DNA of 64,000 bases from Parasponia andersonii (GCA_002914805.1 JXTB01000317.1:332412-396411), one strand, 5' to 3'. Positions 34,400 through 47,823 are shown, counted from the stretch's first letter. The notes: generated from the letters alone by a model not told the origin. Translations and numbers: made by a program.

Positions 34400-35830
34400 T
34401 TATGGTATAGAAACCGGGTGTTTGTCAATCAAGTCGAAAAGCTCGTCACCAATTCCAAATCCAAGCATCCTAGCCATGTCACTGCTCTTCAGTCTAGGCC
34501 TTGGTATGTCATGTTGCTTTAACCATGAGTACACTATGAAAACTTTATTCAAGATGAACAATTCCAGTGCCTCAGGATTGAAGACCACACCCATTTTCGC
34601 ACTCATCTGTCAAGAAAGAGAGTCCAGAAATTATGTTATATGGTCATTGATTCACATGTCAACCCTGGGATTCACACAGTTTTAAGTTACTATTTTCATT
34701 ACCTGGTGAGGAACCAACATGGCAGCATAGCGAGCAAGCTCTCCGGCTCGCCAATCCAACGAGACGGGCAACCAAGGATAAGCAGCATCGAGTCTCAAAA
34801 ACCAGAGTCTTATGTCAGGGAATTCTGAGAGTTCTCTTGGATCATTTGGATCTTCCCTCTTGTAATTTATGGTGAAGCCAATTGTTCGGTCAAGAAACAC
34901 CTTTGGCTCGACTAGAACAACATGGACGGTTAGATTATCATCGGTGTTATGACAAAACAAACTAAGAAGAAATCAACAGAAGATTTCACTCACTCATTGA
35001 TTCATGTTAAGATACCTGAAGAAGGGGAAGTAATCCCGGTTACAGATTGAAATGGAGATAAGTCAAGCCGGCGAATGATATCATTATCGATAACTATGTC
35101 GAATCGTCCTTCAGTTGGTGGCATTGGTGGGTCAACTCTTGGTGACTCTGTCAATGAAAAACAATTCATAACTGCGAATTTAAAATATCTACAAAATTTA
35201 AAATTACAAAGTAAAGATAGAAAGAATATAGTATCACCAATGTCCTTTATTTTATTTTTTTTCCCTTTATATCTTCCAAAAAACCTTTGTAATTAAAGTA
35301 CCCAAGTTATAAATGTGCACTAGAATGAACTCATTATAGGTAACAAGTGAACTCACTGGCATTATAAAAGACAAAATCTTGGAATACAGAGGCTCTTAAA
35401 CTCGACAATATTCATGCCTTACAAGTTACAACACTGGGAACCATCAAATTCAAAGTGGGTTCTCGTTATCTTTTACTTTCTTTCTAGTTATCCACGAAAA
35501 AAGTTACTAATTAAGTCATATTAAAGCTTCCTATATGAGTTTTGAAACTGGATTAGTCCAAATTAAAGTAAATCTTTTGTAACATAAAAATGTTATCAAA
35601 GGAAGAATATAGAAAAAGGCCGTACCTTCTTCCTCGTCGAACAAAGAAAGGTCATAGCTCCCAGAAGGATTAAAGGCAACCGAGACTGAAACTTGTGCCC
35701 TCTGCCGCTTTAATGCAAAAGAAGCCATTGAATCCGAGATGGGTTTGGAGGAAATCCATGGAGTCGGAGAAGAAATGACCTGTTTCAGAGGAGGAGAAAG
35801 TGGAACCAAATATTGGAAAGTAGCAGCCAT
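34400..35830 (-). CDS. CRR6: CRR6-like chloroplast NDH-assembly protein (DUF1817)
   Basis: Four exons: 35830-35626, 35147-35016, 34911-34703 and 34606-34400. All junctions are GT..AG and the frame is open for 250 residues, close to the family's usual length of about 245. The N-terminus ([17 protein letters not shown]...) is Ser/Pro-rich with few acidic residues, like a chloroplast transit peptide. The conserved core reads [20 protein letters not shown], then [40 protein letters not shown] and [14 protein letters not shown], ending [18 protein letters not shown]. This is the DUF1817/CRR6 family, shared with cyanobacteria. CRR6 is needed for assembly of chloroplast NDH subcomplex A, which drives cyclic electron flow; here that role is inferred by homology. 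A weak TATA-like motif (TATAAT, minus strand) lies about 45 bp upstream of the ATG. No damage is visible. Confidence 0.8.
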
Positions 35831-38800
35831 TGAAGCACTTAATTCGTCTCTTTCAAAGCTCTGAGCTCTGCTATTATAGTATGGTCTACTGGGACAGTTA
35901 ATACAGTTTTATCTACTTTTCATTCTGTCCTCACGTTTTAAAAATAGCCATATCTCTTGTGTTTTTTTTTTAATCCTTGTTTTTCTTTTAAAAACCAAAA
36001 TCTATAACATGGTATGTATAACTTATTAACATGCTATATAAATGACATCAGTGTACATCATCGCTACTAGCAAGTGACTATGCATTATTGTACAATTGAG
36101 TTTCGCCCTACAAACTGAATTACCCCTTTTATCTTTATTTTTTTTTAAGGGTTATCTCAAAAAAAAATAATAAAAAAACTTTGAACATGAAGTATAGTTT
36201 TTTGCAAATTTAACTATGTTTTTTAACTTATGTAAAATTATACTTCGATATTTTAAATTTTTACTAATTTGTATTTTTTGTATATAAATTGACTAATAAA
36301 TTTCTCACTAAACACGACATCTGAATTAAGAATATTTTATTTCTGCTAATTAAAATAAAAATATATTAAAACAGTTAGTATAAATTATCTAATTTGACGT
36401 ACATAGAAAATACAAATTTATGAATATTTAATATATTGAGGTATTATTTAGCACGAACCAAAAAACAGGGTTAAAATTGCAAAATAGTTATACTTCAAAT
36501 TTTTTTTTGCAATTTTTCCCTTTTTAAAATTAAAAATCTTTTATTTGCAGGTCAATTTCTAGCCATCCAAGTTGACCCAAATTTGGTTTTTTTTTTTTTC
36601 CCAATTAAGTCAAACTAAATTTTGACCCGCATTCTTTCTCTTGGCCTAACAAAAATTGTCATCCCTAGTGTGCTACCATCACTATTCACTACTAAAAAGC
36701 AAGGATACATTTTCGTAAATTGAGTCTATAAACTTGAAGCATCACAAGTGATAACAAAAGTTTTGATAGGACATAAAAGTTGTTGTACCACGTTAACAAA
36801 TCACCTAAACTATTTGAGATGGTATTATTTTGTGGGATTACTAGATTATGAATTCAAATAACATGGTCAAATTTTCTGTTCTATCACAGGATCAATGACG
36901 CATCATATAAACGTAAATTTGGTATTTGTTCTCTTTTTAAATTAATACTTATTTGTACGAAAATATTTACTACTATTTAATTTTCATCCCACTTTATTAA
37001 GAATAATTGGTTTTTACGCTTACTAAAAATCAAGATTCTAAATAATGGATACTTTTACCACTTAAATCAACCCACATCGTCTATTTATATGATTATTCAT
37101 CAGTTAGTCTATTTATATGATTATTCATCAGTTAGACAAGAAATTGTACTATCTAAATTTTCATTTGAAAAAACTTTATATTAGTTTGTAGTACCAAGTT
37201 TTAGAATAAGAACATATGATCTCAGCAAACATGTCATCGTATACCGATGCATTTAACCAATCCTGTTTGGTTAGAAGAATTCCCAGACTGCGTCCGTTTA
37301 TGTACTCGATGATTTATCATCCATGTAATTAGTAATTATACATGGTACATCACCTAAACATTGAGCTGGTAATATATGCACTGAACAATATTAACTCAAG
37401 CAACACGCAAAAAGAAAAAATAAAAGTGCATTACTTTCAAGCAAAAATAAATAAATAAAAGTGAATTACTTGCTCCGTCTGTTTAGCTATCATGTTCGCT
37501 TTTTTTTTTTTCTTTCCTCTTTCCATACAAAATTTAGCAGATAGTCAATTTAAACGGCATAGCTAAAATATAAAGTAATCTTAATAAGTCTCAAGTGTCT
37601 TCTCGATGTCTTTCAATGCAAATATTATACATGTAAATATAGACAGAGCCAGTCATTGGCTACCTGTAGTCTTTAAAGTTGGCATATAAAAGGACCATGA
37701 AATTGGGTAGGAGTGTTACAAATTGCTACCACTTCTGACGGTCCTAAGCAAATGCCAATTTCCACAAAGGATAAAATCACAACAATCGCTACACAACATC
37801 ATACAACTTATTAAAATGACATTATTGGATTGGCCTTTAAATTATGGAGAACTACGTCTCCTCTGGTTATTAAATTTTAAATTTTGTCTTTCTAACTTAA
37901 AAAAAAAAATTTCATTTTAGTCCTTTATGTTATATATTATTATATTTTATTTTATTATAATGAATATATGAGACAAATGTGCTATTCTACTGCACTTCAT
38001 TTTTTTTTTAAAAAATAAAAAAGGCCCCTCAAGGGAAATCATTACTTAAAGTAAAAGAACTTCAATTATAATACAAACATAAATGTTACAATTTCAAACT
38101 CTTCAAAAAAAAAAAAAGACGAAAAATGGATTACAAACACAACAGTAGCAAGATTTGTGTGTTATCATAATTCTTCAAAAGAAAAAGATAACAAGGACCA
38201 CCAATAAACTATGGCCTTTAAACATGCTTTAGACGGCATTTTTGGCTGGGTACATTGTATAATTTCAATACTAATTGAGATTCACACACCTTAAAAATAA
38301 AAATAATCTATCCACCTAATAAATCTAAATCAAATAAAAAAATCTCAGATTCAGGATCTAGTAAATAGACTAAAAATTCACACAATAGGTAGTACTACAA
38401 ACCACATCTAGATATAAACTTACTAAAAAACTAAAAGAAAACTAAAAAAACCTCTCATCCCTATAAGAAATCAAGGAGAGAGATCATAGAAGAGGAGAAG
38501 GAGAAGGAGATGCTCCCTATTCGACCTTTATGAGGGCGGCAATAGAGCTTCTTTTTTTAAGAGAAAAAAGTAGGTAAAAAGAGTGAGAGTATTAGAGCTT
38601 CTTTTTTAAGAGAGAAAAGCAGGTAGAGAGAGAGAGTAGTGATCATAGAAAAAGTCCAAATATAGAGTGCTCTTCTACTAAACTTATTTCATATGCAAAA
38701 GCATATATCAACACTATAAAGAGATTAGAACATAAAATGAAGCAATTTTAAAAATGATTAATTAAATAAAAATTAGTTACATATTTGGTAATAATGCATT

Positions 38801-39017
38801 TTAAGACTGTCCAGTTTATGATATTTTATTGAAATCAATAATATAAAAGAAAAAATGCGTCTAATGTATGGCAAAACATAATTTATAGTAAAAATGACCA
38901 AAAAGAAACTTTTTTTGATAGTTTAAGGTCCAATATGATAAAATTTAAAATTTAGAGATTAAAGCGAGATTTTTCCGATAGTTTAAAGATCAGTAAAATT
39001 ATTTATCTATATGTATA
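35831..39017. other. AT-rich intergenic DNA
   Basis: No coding exon is supported. It contains a perfect 28-bp tandem duplication (37080-37107 and 37108-37135) and a related AG-rich duplication near 38530-38640. The open frame at 37723-37920 has no recognisable domain. Confidence 0.5.
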
Positions 39018-39806
39018 TAGGGTCACTATCTAGTAGGTATTTTTTTAACATATCTATGGGTATTTTTTAAGCTATTGAATCATCATCTAACGACTATAAT
39101 GATCTGAGTAATTAGAAAAATAAACTAAATAATAAATGCACACAATTTTATGATATTTTTCTCTATATTTTTTATGATTAAAAAAAATGTGTAAGATGAA
39201 TTTTAATTAAATAAAACAAAATAGGATAATATATATATAAAAAAAAACATAACTTTTAGCCTTTGATTTTTTTTTTTTAAAAAAAAGATCCTATGTATTT
39301 TTACTAATATCAAATAAAACTTTCTATTTGCGTTTTTCTATCAAATCTCAAGGATCCATATATATAGTTAAAATTAGAGCTAAAATTATTGACAACATAT
39401 ATTTTTAGTTTTTGAAACCATATAACAGAATTTAAAAAAAAAATTGTATATTTGAAAACTAATACTGCTAGATTTCTAAGAAATTACAAATTATTTTTTG
39501 GTCTAGATGATAGTTTTCTGATTATTTTTATGGATGCCAACAATTTTAAAGAATAAAAATAATTTTGTAATAATTTTATGCTACAATTTTGACTCGATAC
39601 GTAAATTTGGCCAGATTTGATAGAAAAACTAAAATAGAAGGTTTCATTTGATATTAATGTAAAAGGCATAGGTTTTTTTAGCTAAAAAGGCTAAAAGTGA
39701 TGGATTTTTTTATAATATATATATTATTCCGAAACTATATACCTATAGGTATTTAAAAATTAAAAAAAAATAAAAAAAGAAACTCCGCACTGGATAGGTG
39801 CCTATA
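39018..39806. mobile_element. MITE of the 'ccaatccaatagg' family, interrupted by a Mutator-like element
   Basis: The left end TAGGGTCACTATCTAGTAGG and the right end near 39791-39806 (reverse complement TATAGGCACCTATCCA) are imperfect inverted repeats of this family. The left interior (TATCTATGGGTATTTTTTAAGC.. TAACGACTATAATGATC.. TTTTTCTCTATA) aligns with the copy at 59692. A separate foldback element occupies 39240-39711. The right end is only about 100 bp upstream of the FMO start codon. Confidence 0.55.
39240..39711. mobile_element. Foldback MITE with about 110-bp inverted repeats (Mutator-like)
   Basis: The arm at 39240-39352 (CATAACTTTTAGCCTTTGA ... AATATCAAATAAAACTTTCTATTT ... TTTTTCTATCAAATCT) is repeated in inverse at about 39605-39711. 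The flanks share ATAATATATATAT on both sides (from 39226 and from 39712), fitting a 9-11-bp target duplication of Mutator-like elements. The AT-rich flank makes the exact length ambiguous. It has no coding capacity. Confidence 0.7.
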
Positions 39807-39861
39807 TATATGTCCCATTCCAATTCCATATAGCATCTAGCTAATTATTCCATAAGCACTC

Positions 39862-39867
39862 TATAAA
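39862..39867 (+). promoter_or_regulatory. TATA box of the FMO gene
   Basis: TATAAA lies 50 bp upstream of the start codon at 39912, a normal spacing for a short 5' UTR. The core promoter thus starts right next to the nested MITE pair. Confidence 0.6.
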
Positions 39868-39911
39868 GTTCTCGAGTGCTTTCTTAGAGCATTGTTGTAA
39901 AAGTTCTTTCA

Positions 39912-42900
39912 ATGGAGAGAAGTCTGGCAATCATTGGGGCAGGACTGAGTGGCCTTATTGCTTGCAAATACGTTGTAGAGAAAGGGTTTACTCCTGTCGT
40001 TTTTGAAGCAAAAGAAGGCGTAGGAGGAGTTTGGAATCACACTGCAGAGACCACTAAACTCCAGAACGACAAAGAATCTTACCAGTTCTCAGATTTCCCA
40101 TGGCCTCCTTCAGTAAATGAAGTCATGTACCCTAGTCACAACCAAGTCTTGGAGTATATTCAATCTTATGCTCAACACTTTGATCTCTTGCCTTACATAA
40201 AATTTAATGCCAAAGTCCTTGACTTAGATTATGTAAGTGGAGAGTCCCATGAAGAAATGGAGGCTTGGGATTTATGGGGTGGAACTGGCGAACCATTTAA
40301 CTCAAAGGGGAAATGGCACATTATGGTGCAAAATACCAAGAGCAGCTCAATAGAGGTAACATGTCATTAAATTTGGATTATGCTTTCCTTTCATATGAGC
40401 TGAATATATTGATTTTTATGCACAATTCATTGGATAATGATAACATGATAGTAACTATATAAAATAATATTTCTCGGCTCCTCGAGTCACGCATGTCTAC
40501 CATTGCGTTTTGTTCTCTTAATTTTGAACTAGAGTGTAAAATAGATCAGCCTCTGGTCTCTGATTCTCTAACATTTAACACTGTTGTGCATTAATTCCCA
40601 ACCTTTTTTTTTTTTTTTTTTTTTCTGTTTTCTACCATTGGGGTACTGTTAGTTATTTTGTCTTTTGCATACGAAAATTCCATCAACGGGACAACCTGGA
40701 GGGGAAATTTGCATTATTGGCCATTTGATCCCTAATTATCTACGGTGATTATATATGCGCCCCTGCTTGGATTAAAGGCACCCATTTATTATGAAAAATG
40801 ACTGAAAGGGACAAAATAAAATAAAAAAATGAAGGCCCCCATCTTCCTCCTCTCTTTCCCAAATTTCTCAGCACTGTTCATTTTTTCACTTACCCTTCTC
40901 CATTATCACTTCAAGAATATAAATCAGATTAGAGTAAGCATTAGAAAAGAGATAACATGTAACTCATTGACTAGGTATATACCCTTAAGAATGAAACCTT
41001 AAAATTGTATAAAACATGAGTTTGTAAACTAGGTGAAAAAAACCAAAACCAAAAAATAAAAAAGTAAGTACTTGTTTTATGTATGATTTTAGTCTTTTAT
41101 ATTATATTAAAATGAATTACTAAGCATTTTTTTAATACGAAATCAAAATTATAGTTTCGAAATACATTATGCTGGTTTTTTTTTAGGGGGGGCGGGGGAG
41201 GGTAATTTTGAAGGACCTTTTTTTCATGTATTGTTGTTTCTTCTTATGCTTCTTGTTCAATTCTCCATTTCTCTGGTTGTTCTTTTCAATATTGATTTTT
41301 ATCACTAGAATTTGATACTGCTATTGTTTTTCTATTTTAAAGGATGTACAAGGAAGAAAGTTTGAGAGTGTATGAAGTGTTTTTATCTTGACTCTTAATA
41401 TGTTGTCTGGTATAGGCTTTTTACTTATTTTTGGGGTGCCATTATAATAACAAAGGGTGAAAATATATAACTGCACATTATCTACACTAACATCCCTTTG
41501 TCAAAATTACAGTCAGTACTCCCTCAACTAAATTCAAAAATAGAGTAGAAAATCACTTAAATTTATGTTATTCTCTCTCTCTTTTTTGATTAATTGTTAT
41601 TATTAACTTAATATTAACTTAATATTAACAATTAATTGATAATCTTTTGGAAAGTTTGGTTCCTAATTATAATTTATAGGAAAATCAAATGTCAAAGAAA
41701 AAAAAGAGAGAGAAAATTACACTAATATTCCATGATCTTTCTCAAAATTATAATAACACCATCAGACAAAGAATGATTACATTAAAACCCCAAAATTAAG
41801 AAAATAAAATTACACTTTTGACCTCTAATTTTCATTTAACTATTAACTTTTTATATTGAAACTACAATTAATTGTTTAAACTAAAGGAAAAACAAGTTAC
41901 ATAGTGAACATTTTATTGATTTAAAACAAGTTAAATCGAGAAAATTTTATTGATTTTTCAATCTTTCTTAGCCAAAAGATGTCAATTTAACTATCTTTGG
42001 TCCAAGGAATTTCTCTATGATTTAGACAATAGTCAGGAATTGTCATTGTAATTTTCCAAGGAAAAAAACTGATCAGCCCCAAATTGTTAAAGAACAGAAA
42101 CATTAGAAAATTTTCTGCTCAATATGGCTCCTAAGAGGACTTTTTGAATATAAAACGATCAAAAGGGCTGATCGATGTCAAGAAACATATGCTCAGTACC
42201 TTAATGCAAAACCAGGGGGGACCAATATGAAAAATGAGTAAAACGTATGATTAAATGGCGCTATATACCATAAAATCAGTAGCATTAGCCCTAAACTTTC
42301 AAGAAGTTGTTTGTTATTGATCCCTATGTTTTCCACTGAAATTTTTAACATGATGGGCAGATCATTAGTCCTTGAACTTTCAGAAACTCATAACATTAGT
42401 ACCTAAACGTTTTGAAAAGTTGCATTATAGTCCTTGAGAAATTTTTATTTTTCTGTTAAAAATTGATAGAAACTGCTCAAGACTAAAGATGTCAAATAGG
42501 GTGGGCCACTCATTTGGCATGAGGGCATAATTCAACAAAATTCGTGCCGAAAATGGCGCAATACAAGATGACTTTAGGTCATACCAAGCACAACATATCA
42601 TGCCAAGCTCTAGTTTTTAACAAGCTTTTGCTCTAGAGATGTTAGTTCCCTAGTAACACTTGTTCAAAGCTTCAGAATTGATTCCCTATTTGATTCCAAA
42701 GTTTGGAGAACGAAAGAAAGGCAACCTCACGGACTAATAAGATATTTGTTGGATTTAAAAACGATTTTCGCAGTAGAAGATTAGCCTAGGAACATTCAAA
42801 AATTTTCTCAAAATAATTAACTATATGAGTACATAGTAATAATTCATAGCAAATAAGAATAAAAAAAGAAAGAATAAATGTGCGGATTCTAGCTTTACTG

Positions 42901-45900
42901 TGTTCTAAACTACGATCTTCCAATCCAAGCCTCAAGCACAACTAGATGAACGTGTGGGCGTTGTGTATAATTTCTTAAAATCACACTTTAGGCCCTTGCA
43001 ATTTTCTCAACATATGAGATTGTAAGAGTTTGTTCTACAGAAAATATGAAGACTGTCTTCATTTTCTCTCTAGATTACCGAGGCTCTATAGAAAATAATA
43101 CGTAATATATCTCTATTTTTATGCTAGGGTTTCCTTTATATATTTATTAAACTTTTTAATAAATAATATATTTTTCAAATTAATATATATATAACTTTTT
43201 AAAACAAAACGTTACTTTTTTTTTAACAAAAACCGTTCTTCTTCTCTTTTTTTCAAACGTAAGGTTATATAATATATATAGTTATTTATTTAAATTAATT
43301 AATCTACTTAATTAATATATATATATATTTTTAAATTAATTAATTTAATTAATATATATATATATATATATATATAAACTAGAGATAACTAGAAAGAGTA
43401 TTTTACTTTCAGTCAGTTTCCCAATTTATATTTATCTAATTATCTAATTATTAGATATTTTTAACTTCAAAATTTAAACAAATTAGGAAACTTATCTCTC
43501 CATAAATTTAAATTAATTAATTCAAAATTAATTAATTAATTAATTAATAACAATTATTCATTACATATAGATAAATTATTTATCTAGACAAAGTATGCTG
43601 TAACAGAAATAATGTAATATCTAATATAGTGTTTGTAAGAAGTAGAATTGGGGAGCAATGGACCTGTAATTCAAGCTCCAATAAATTATAAAAATTAATT
43701 AAACTCTTTAATTAATTTGTCTAATTTATTAATCCTAATATTACTCCACTAAAAATCTTGAATTGCACTCTTGAAGTTATAGAATTAATTTACTTAGAAA
43801 ACAACGAGCAGTCTATTGATTTAATTATAACATGTAGTTCAATCCTCCATAGAAAATTCATAATTGGAGCAAGGTTATATTCCGTTTACCTCTCTAATTA
43901 CATCTTTATCGTTGTGTACCATTTATGAACAATTAATTTATAAATGAATTATAAATTGAGTACTCAAACTGTTCAAATTCTGAATCAATACACAAGAGAA
44001 TCATCTTTCTAGCTTCCTGATGGAAGGAATGGATTCCATATCTGTAAGTTACATTCCCAACTACTCATCTCATCATGCTTCCAAGATAAAAGTAATTTGA
44101 TCTGTTTAAAAAACAAATTTTAACAAGTATGTTGAAGAATATAATATTATAAATAAGAATCTATAACTACTTAGAACTAAGATTAATCTACATGTGATAA
44201 TCTAGTGACATTATTTGAACTCTCAACAGTCAACGGAATTTATGTGAAATTCAAATCATGTCTGGTCCATTCCAATATAATCGAATTATTTAAAATATTT
44301 CTATCGTGATGTCAACACATCACTAGTCCAGAAAAAATTATTACATTCTCAATGTTAATGGACCGTACTAATAATATTTAATTAAATATTTCAAACTTTA
44401 ATTAATTATTACGGACTATATTTAGTTTATTATCCATAAATTTAATTCTCATGTATATAACACTTATATACTAAATTTGCAGTCACATAAATAAACTTGA
44501 AGTAATCTGATATTTAAAGACATACAAATTATGCACAAATTTAAATAAAAAAATGTTATTTTATTAATTCAGCAAATATTCAAAATATATATACTTTTAG
44601 AGTACAAACCCTAACAATATTTAACCTAAAATTTATTAGCACTGTACAGTATGGAATTTATTAGGCAACAAATTGTTGTGTCAATTGGTAAATAAAATCT
44701 TTGAAGTGTTAACTTTATGAGATTGGTTTTATCTAGTAGATCTTCCAATTTGAGTTTGTGATCCTCTGCATTGGAAGATTTAGTGAAGTTCCAAACATCC
44801 CAGAATTCCCTCCAAATCAAGGTCCAGAGGTGTTTAATGGTAAGGTGTTGCATTCAATGGACTACTCAGCTATGGATGATGAGGGGGCTAAGGAATTGGT
44901 CAAAAGAAAGAGAATTACAGTGATTGGTTCAATGAAATCTGCAGTGGACATTGCAGCAGAGTGCTCAAATGTAAATGGTAAGAAAATCCTTCTTACATTA
45001 TGCAGCATCCTCTCAAAAGCAACATTATGTTCATTTCTTGTTAGCAGATAGGCTCTTTATTCTTCAATAATATCAATGCACTTTGCTCTCTAAGATCCCA
45101 TACATTTCGAGTAGTCTTTCAGTTATGTGGTAATATGTTTCTTGGGTAAAGTTTAAATTACCTCTCGAATAGTAAGATAGTCTCAATCTAAACCTTTTGA
45201 GCTGCAAGAAACTTTGGTAATTTTGTCTTGTGTGCGTGTTTTTGAGAGAGAGAGAGAGAGAGAGAGATAAAAAGTATACATATCACAAGTACATTTAAAA
45301 AACTCTTATCTAAACTTTTTTGTGAATAGCATCCCAAGTAATACTCATAAAAGCTCTAAACTGACACTCCATCTATGAGACTTGGCATTGAAGGTTTTTT
45401 CTATTTTTTCTCTGAAGTTTCCTTTTTCCAATAGGATTGGAATATCCTTGCACAATGATTCAAAGGACAGTCCACTGGATGCTTCCAAGTGCAAATTTGT
45501 GGGGGGGAGTTAAATTAAGCTACTTGTACTTTACTCGCTTCGCAGAGCTTTTGGTTCATAAGCCTGGTGAAACATTCCTTCTCAGCATTTTGGCCACCTT
45601 ACTTTCACCTTTGGTAACAAAATATCAATTTCTTATTAATAATACTCAAGCAGTATCAATTACTATACTCCTAAGTTTGATATTAAAATCCTCATATTTT
45701 TCAGAGATGGGCAATCTCAAAATTTGCTGAGAGCTATCTTAGATGGAGACTCCCATTGAAAAAGTTCGATATGGTACCGAACATCAGTTTTCGTCAGGAC
45801 ATTTCCTCATGTCAGATTGCTATGCTGCCTGAAAAATTTTATGAGAAAGTAGAAGAAGGAAGCATCATATTGAAGAAATCACAGACTCTTAGCTTCTGCA

Positions 45901-46617
45901 AAGAAGGATTGATCATTAATGGAGAAACTCAACCATTAAAGATGGATATTGTGATTCTAGCCACCGGGTACAAAGGTGACAAAAAACTAAGAAGTATGTT
46001 CAAGTCTTCAATCTTACAAAAGCATATTGTTGGACCACCAACCTCAATAGTTCCTCTCTATAGGTGCTTATTAAAGCTTTAACATACATCTACTAATTAT
46101 GTCTTCTTTGGTATATTATTCTAAATTTATATTAGATTTGTATAAAATTAAATTCAATAACCAAAGCTATACAATTTAAGTACATTCTACTCAAATATGG
46201 ACAAAGCTGTAAACTAGAATATGATAATTTGTATCCCCTTATGTTCAACTTCTTTACTATTGCAGGCAGGTAATTCATCCTCGAATCCCGCAACTAGCGA
46301 TAATTGGATATGCCGAGGATTTCTCCAATCTGCTTGCCTCTGAGCTGAGATGTCAGTGGCTGACATATTTTCTCAGTGGAAAGCTTCAATTGCCTAGCAT
46401 AAGTAACATGGAAAGAGATGTGCAGATGTGGGAAAATAACATGAAGCTCTATGGTGGGAATTACTTCTGGAAGTCATGTATTGGTGTTGTCAATATATGG
46501 TACAATGATCAGTTATGCAAAGATATGGGATGCAAGCCCAGAAGAAAGAAGGGAATTTTAGCTGAATTTTTTCAGCCATATGGACCATCAGATTATGCAA
46601 ATCTGTCCAATAACTAA
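39912..46617 (+). CDS. Plant flavin-containing monooxygenase, FMO1-like, intact
   Basis: Five exons: 39912-40355, 44740-44977, 45435-45613, 45705-46063 and 46266-46617. All introns are GT..AG and the frame is open for 523 residues, near the 530 typical of plant FMO1-like proteins. FAD-binding GAGLSG is at residues 9-14. The FMO signature FxGxxxHxxxY is [11 protein letters not shown] (180-190). An NADPH-site GSMKSA is at 211-216 and LATGY ends at 376. Such enzymes use FAD, NADPH and O2 to oxygenate N or S atoms. The founding member makes N-hydroxypipecolic acid in plant immunity, but the substrate here is unknown. Intron 1 (4.38 kb) is greatly enlarged and contains a solo LTR; the tandem pseudogene at 47824 has only about 240 bp there. 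AATAAA-type signals lie near 46741. No membrane segment was identified. Confidence 0.9.
40356..42741. other. Left part of FMO intron 1
   Basis: Non-coding. It includes a long T run near 40602-40623 and a block near 42260-42430 resembling the dispersed repeat at 12205. Further insertions probably account for its length, but no clear ends were found. Confidence 0.4.
42747..44616 (-). mobile_element. Solo LTR (1.87 kb) in FMO intron 1, with ATATT target duplication
   Basis: In plus orientation it starts TGTTGGATTT and ends ACCCTAACA, with TG..CA ends. It is flanked by a perfect 5-bp duplication ATATT at 42742-42746 and 44617-44621. The minus strand is proposed as its own sense because TGTTAGGGTTTGTACTC looks like a usual plant LTR start. 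No internal retrotransposon genes remain. It is very AT-rich. Family not determined; Copia-like is a guess. Confidence 0.8.
45248..45269. repeat. (GA)n microsatellite in FMO intron 2
   Basis: Eleven uninterrupted GA units inside intron 2. Confidence 0.9.
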
Positions 46618-47823
46618 ATAATAAAAATGTGTCATCCAAAGCAATTTAAAGGATAAAGAGTGTGCTTCTTAAAAGCCACTAATCAACTAAAGTGATGTTA
46701 GTGTATTGTATGTTGTCAACTTTTGTCTTAAACAAAGTCTAATAAATAAAGAGGCTTCATGTTGCTGAGAGAATGAATATGACTTTCAATGGAAACTTGG
46801 AGTGTTGTTTATATATGCATTTTTTATTTTATGTACATGTAACTCTATAATCCATAGTTCATAATACATCGGTGCTACTTTGAGATTTTAAATAATGAAA
46901 TAGTTGCAATTGAGCATCTTAATTTATACTAGCAAATGAAATGAACACCAAATCAGAAGATATTACCAAGTCAAGATATTTATGGCACCATTACCAATAT
47001 CAAAATATCCTAATAACCAACTACTTACTACATTATATAATAACTAGAAGTCTAAAACACGTCAAGAGAAAGTGAATAGGATAGATCTTTGAATAAGCAT
47101 GTTTTGCACACACACAATAAATATTGTCTAGATCATTAAATAAAAACATATAAAAAAATCAGCATGGTTGGCCAATACTATTACTTATGTCACGGGGCAT
47201 AATTTATGCCCATAAATTAGAATTTAGAATCCGACTCTAACTGAAAGTATAACTACTAGAGAATCATCAATAAACTAGGATTCTCCAGTGAAACAAGAAC
47301 TTTACAATACTAGGACAAGGAGTCCTATAAACATAGGTTATAATATAGTCATATGTATGTAGTCTTAACCAAAAGTGATTTATTTATTTATATTTGGATT
47401 TCTGTAACAAGTTGTGGAATCCTAGTGTATATATGTCTCTTATGTACTTAGTCTTCCATGTGACCCTTTGTTCTTTAATTATTACCATTATTTTTATCTT
47501 TAATTACAATTACATACATATCCCTTCATCCATAGTTTGATAAATGGATTCACGTGAAAGTGTTAAGCTTTCCTCAGTTTCTCAAAAATATACATTTTTT
47601 TGACTTCGCTCTTTGGAAACAGACAGAAACAAAGAAAATACCTACTAATCAACCATACAGATAGATGCAGAGATTACTGCTTCAACATATCCTCAAGATA
47701 GCCATATAGAGATATGTCCCTTCTTTATTTGACATTTTTATCTCTTCATTTAAATCTAAAACTTAAATACCTTTTTCTTATAAAGCAAGATTGCCAAATC
47801 CCTTGACACCAAGTGTTCTAACA
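46618..47823. other. Spacer between the tandem FMO copies
   Basis: 3' UTR of the intact FMO gene, then AT-rich DNA with no other feature recognised. Confidence 0.5.

Noticed and set aside
46390-47823. Intact and pseudo FMO as one long gene
   Set aside because: The first has its own stop (46615-46617) and 3' UTR, and a second FAD-binding exon starts at 47824, so they are tandem copies.
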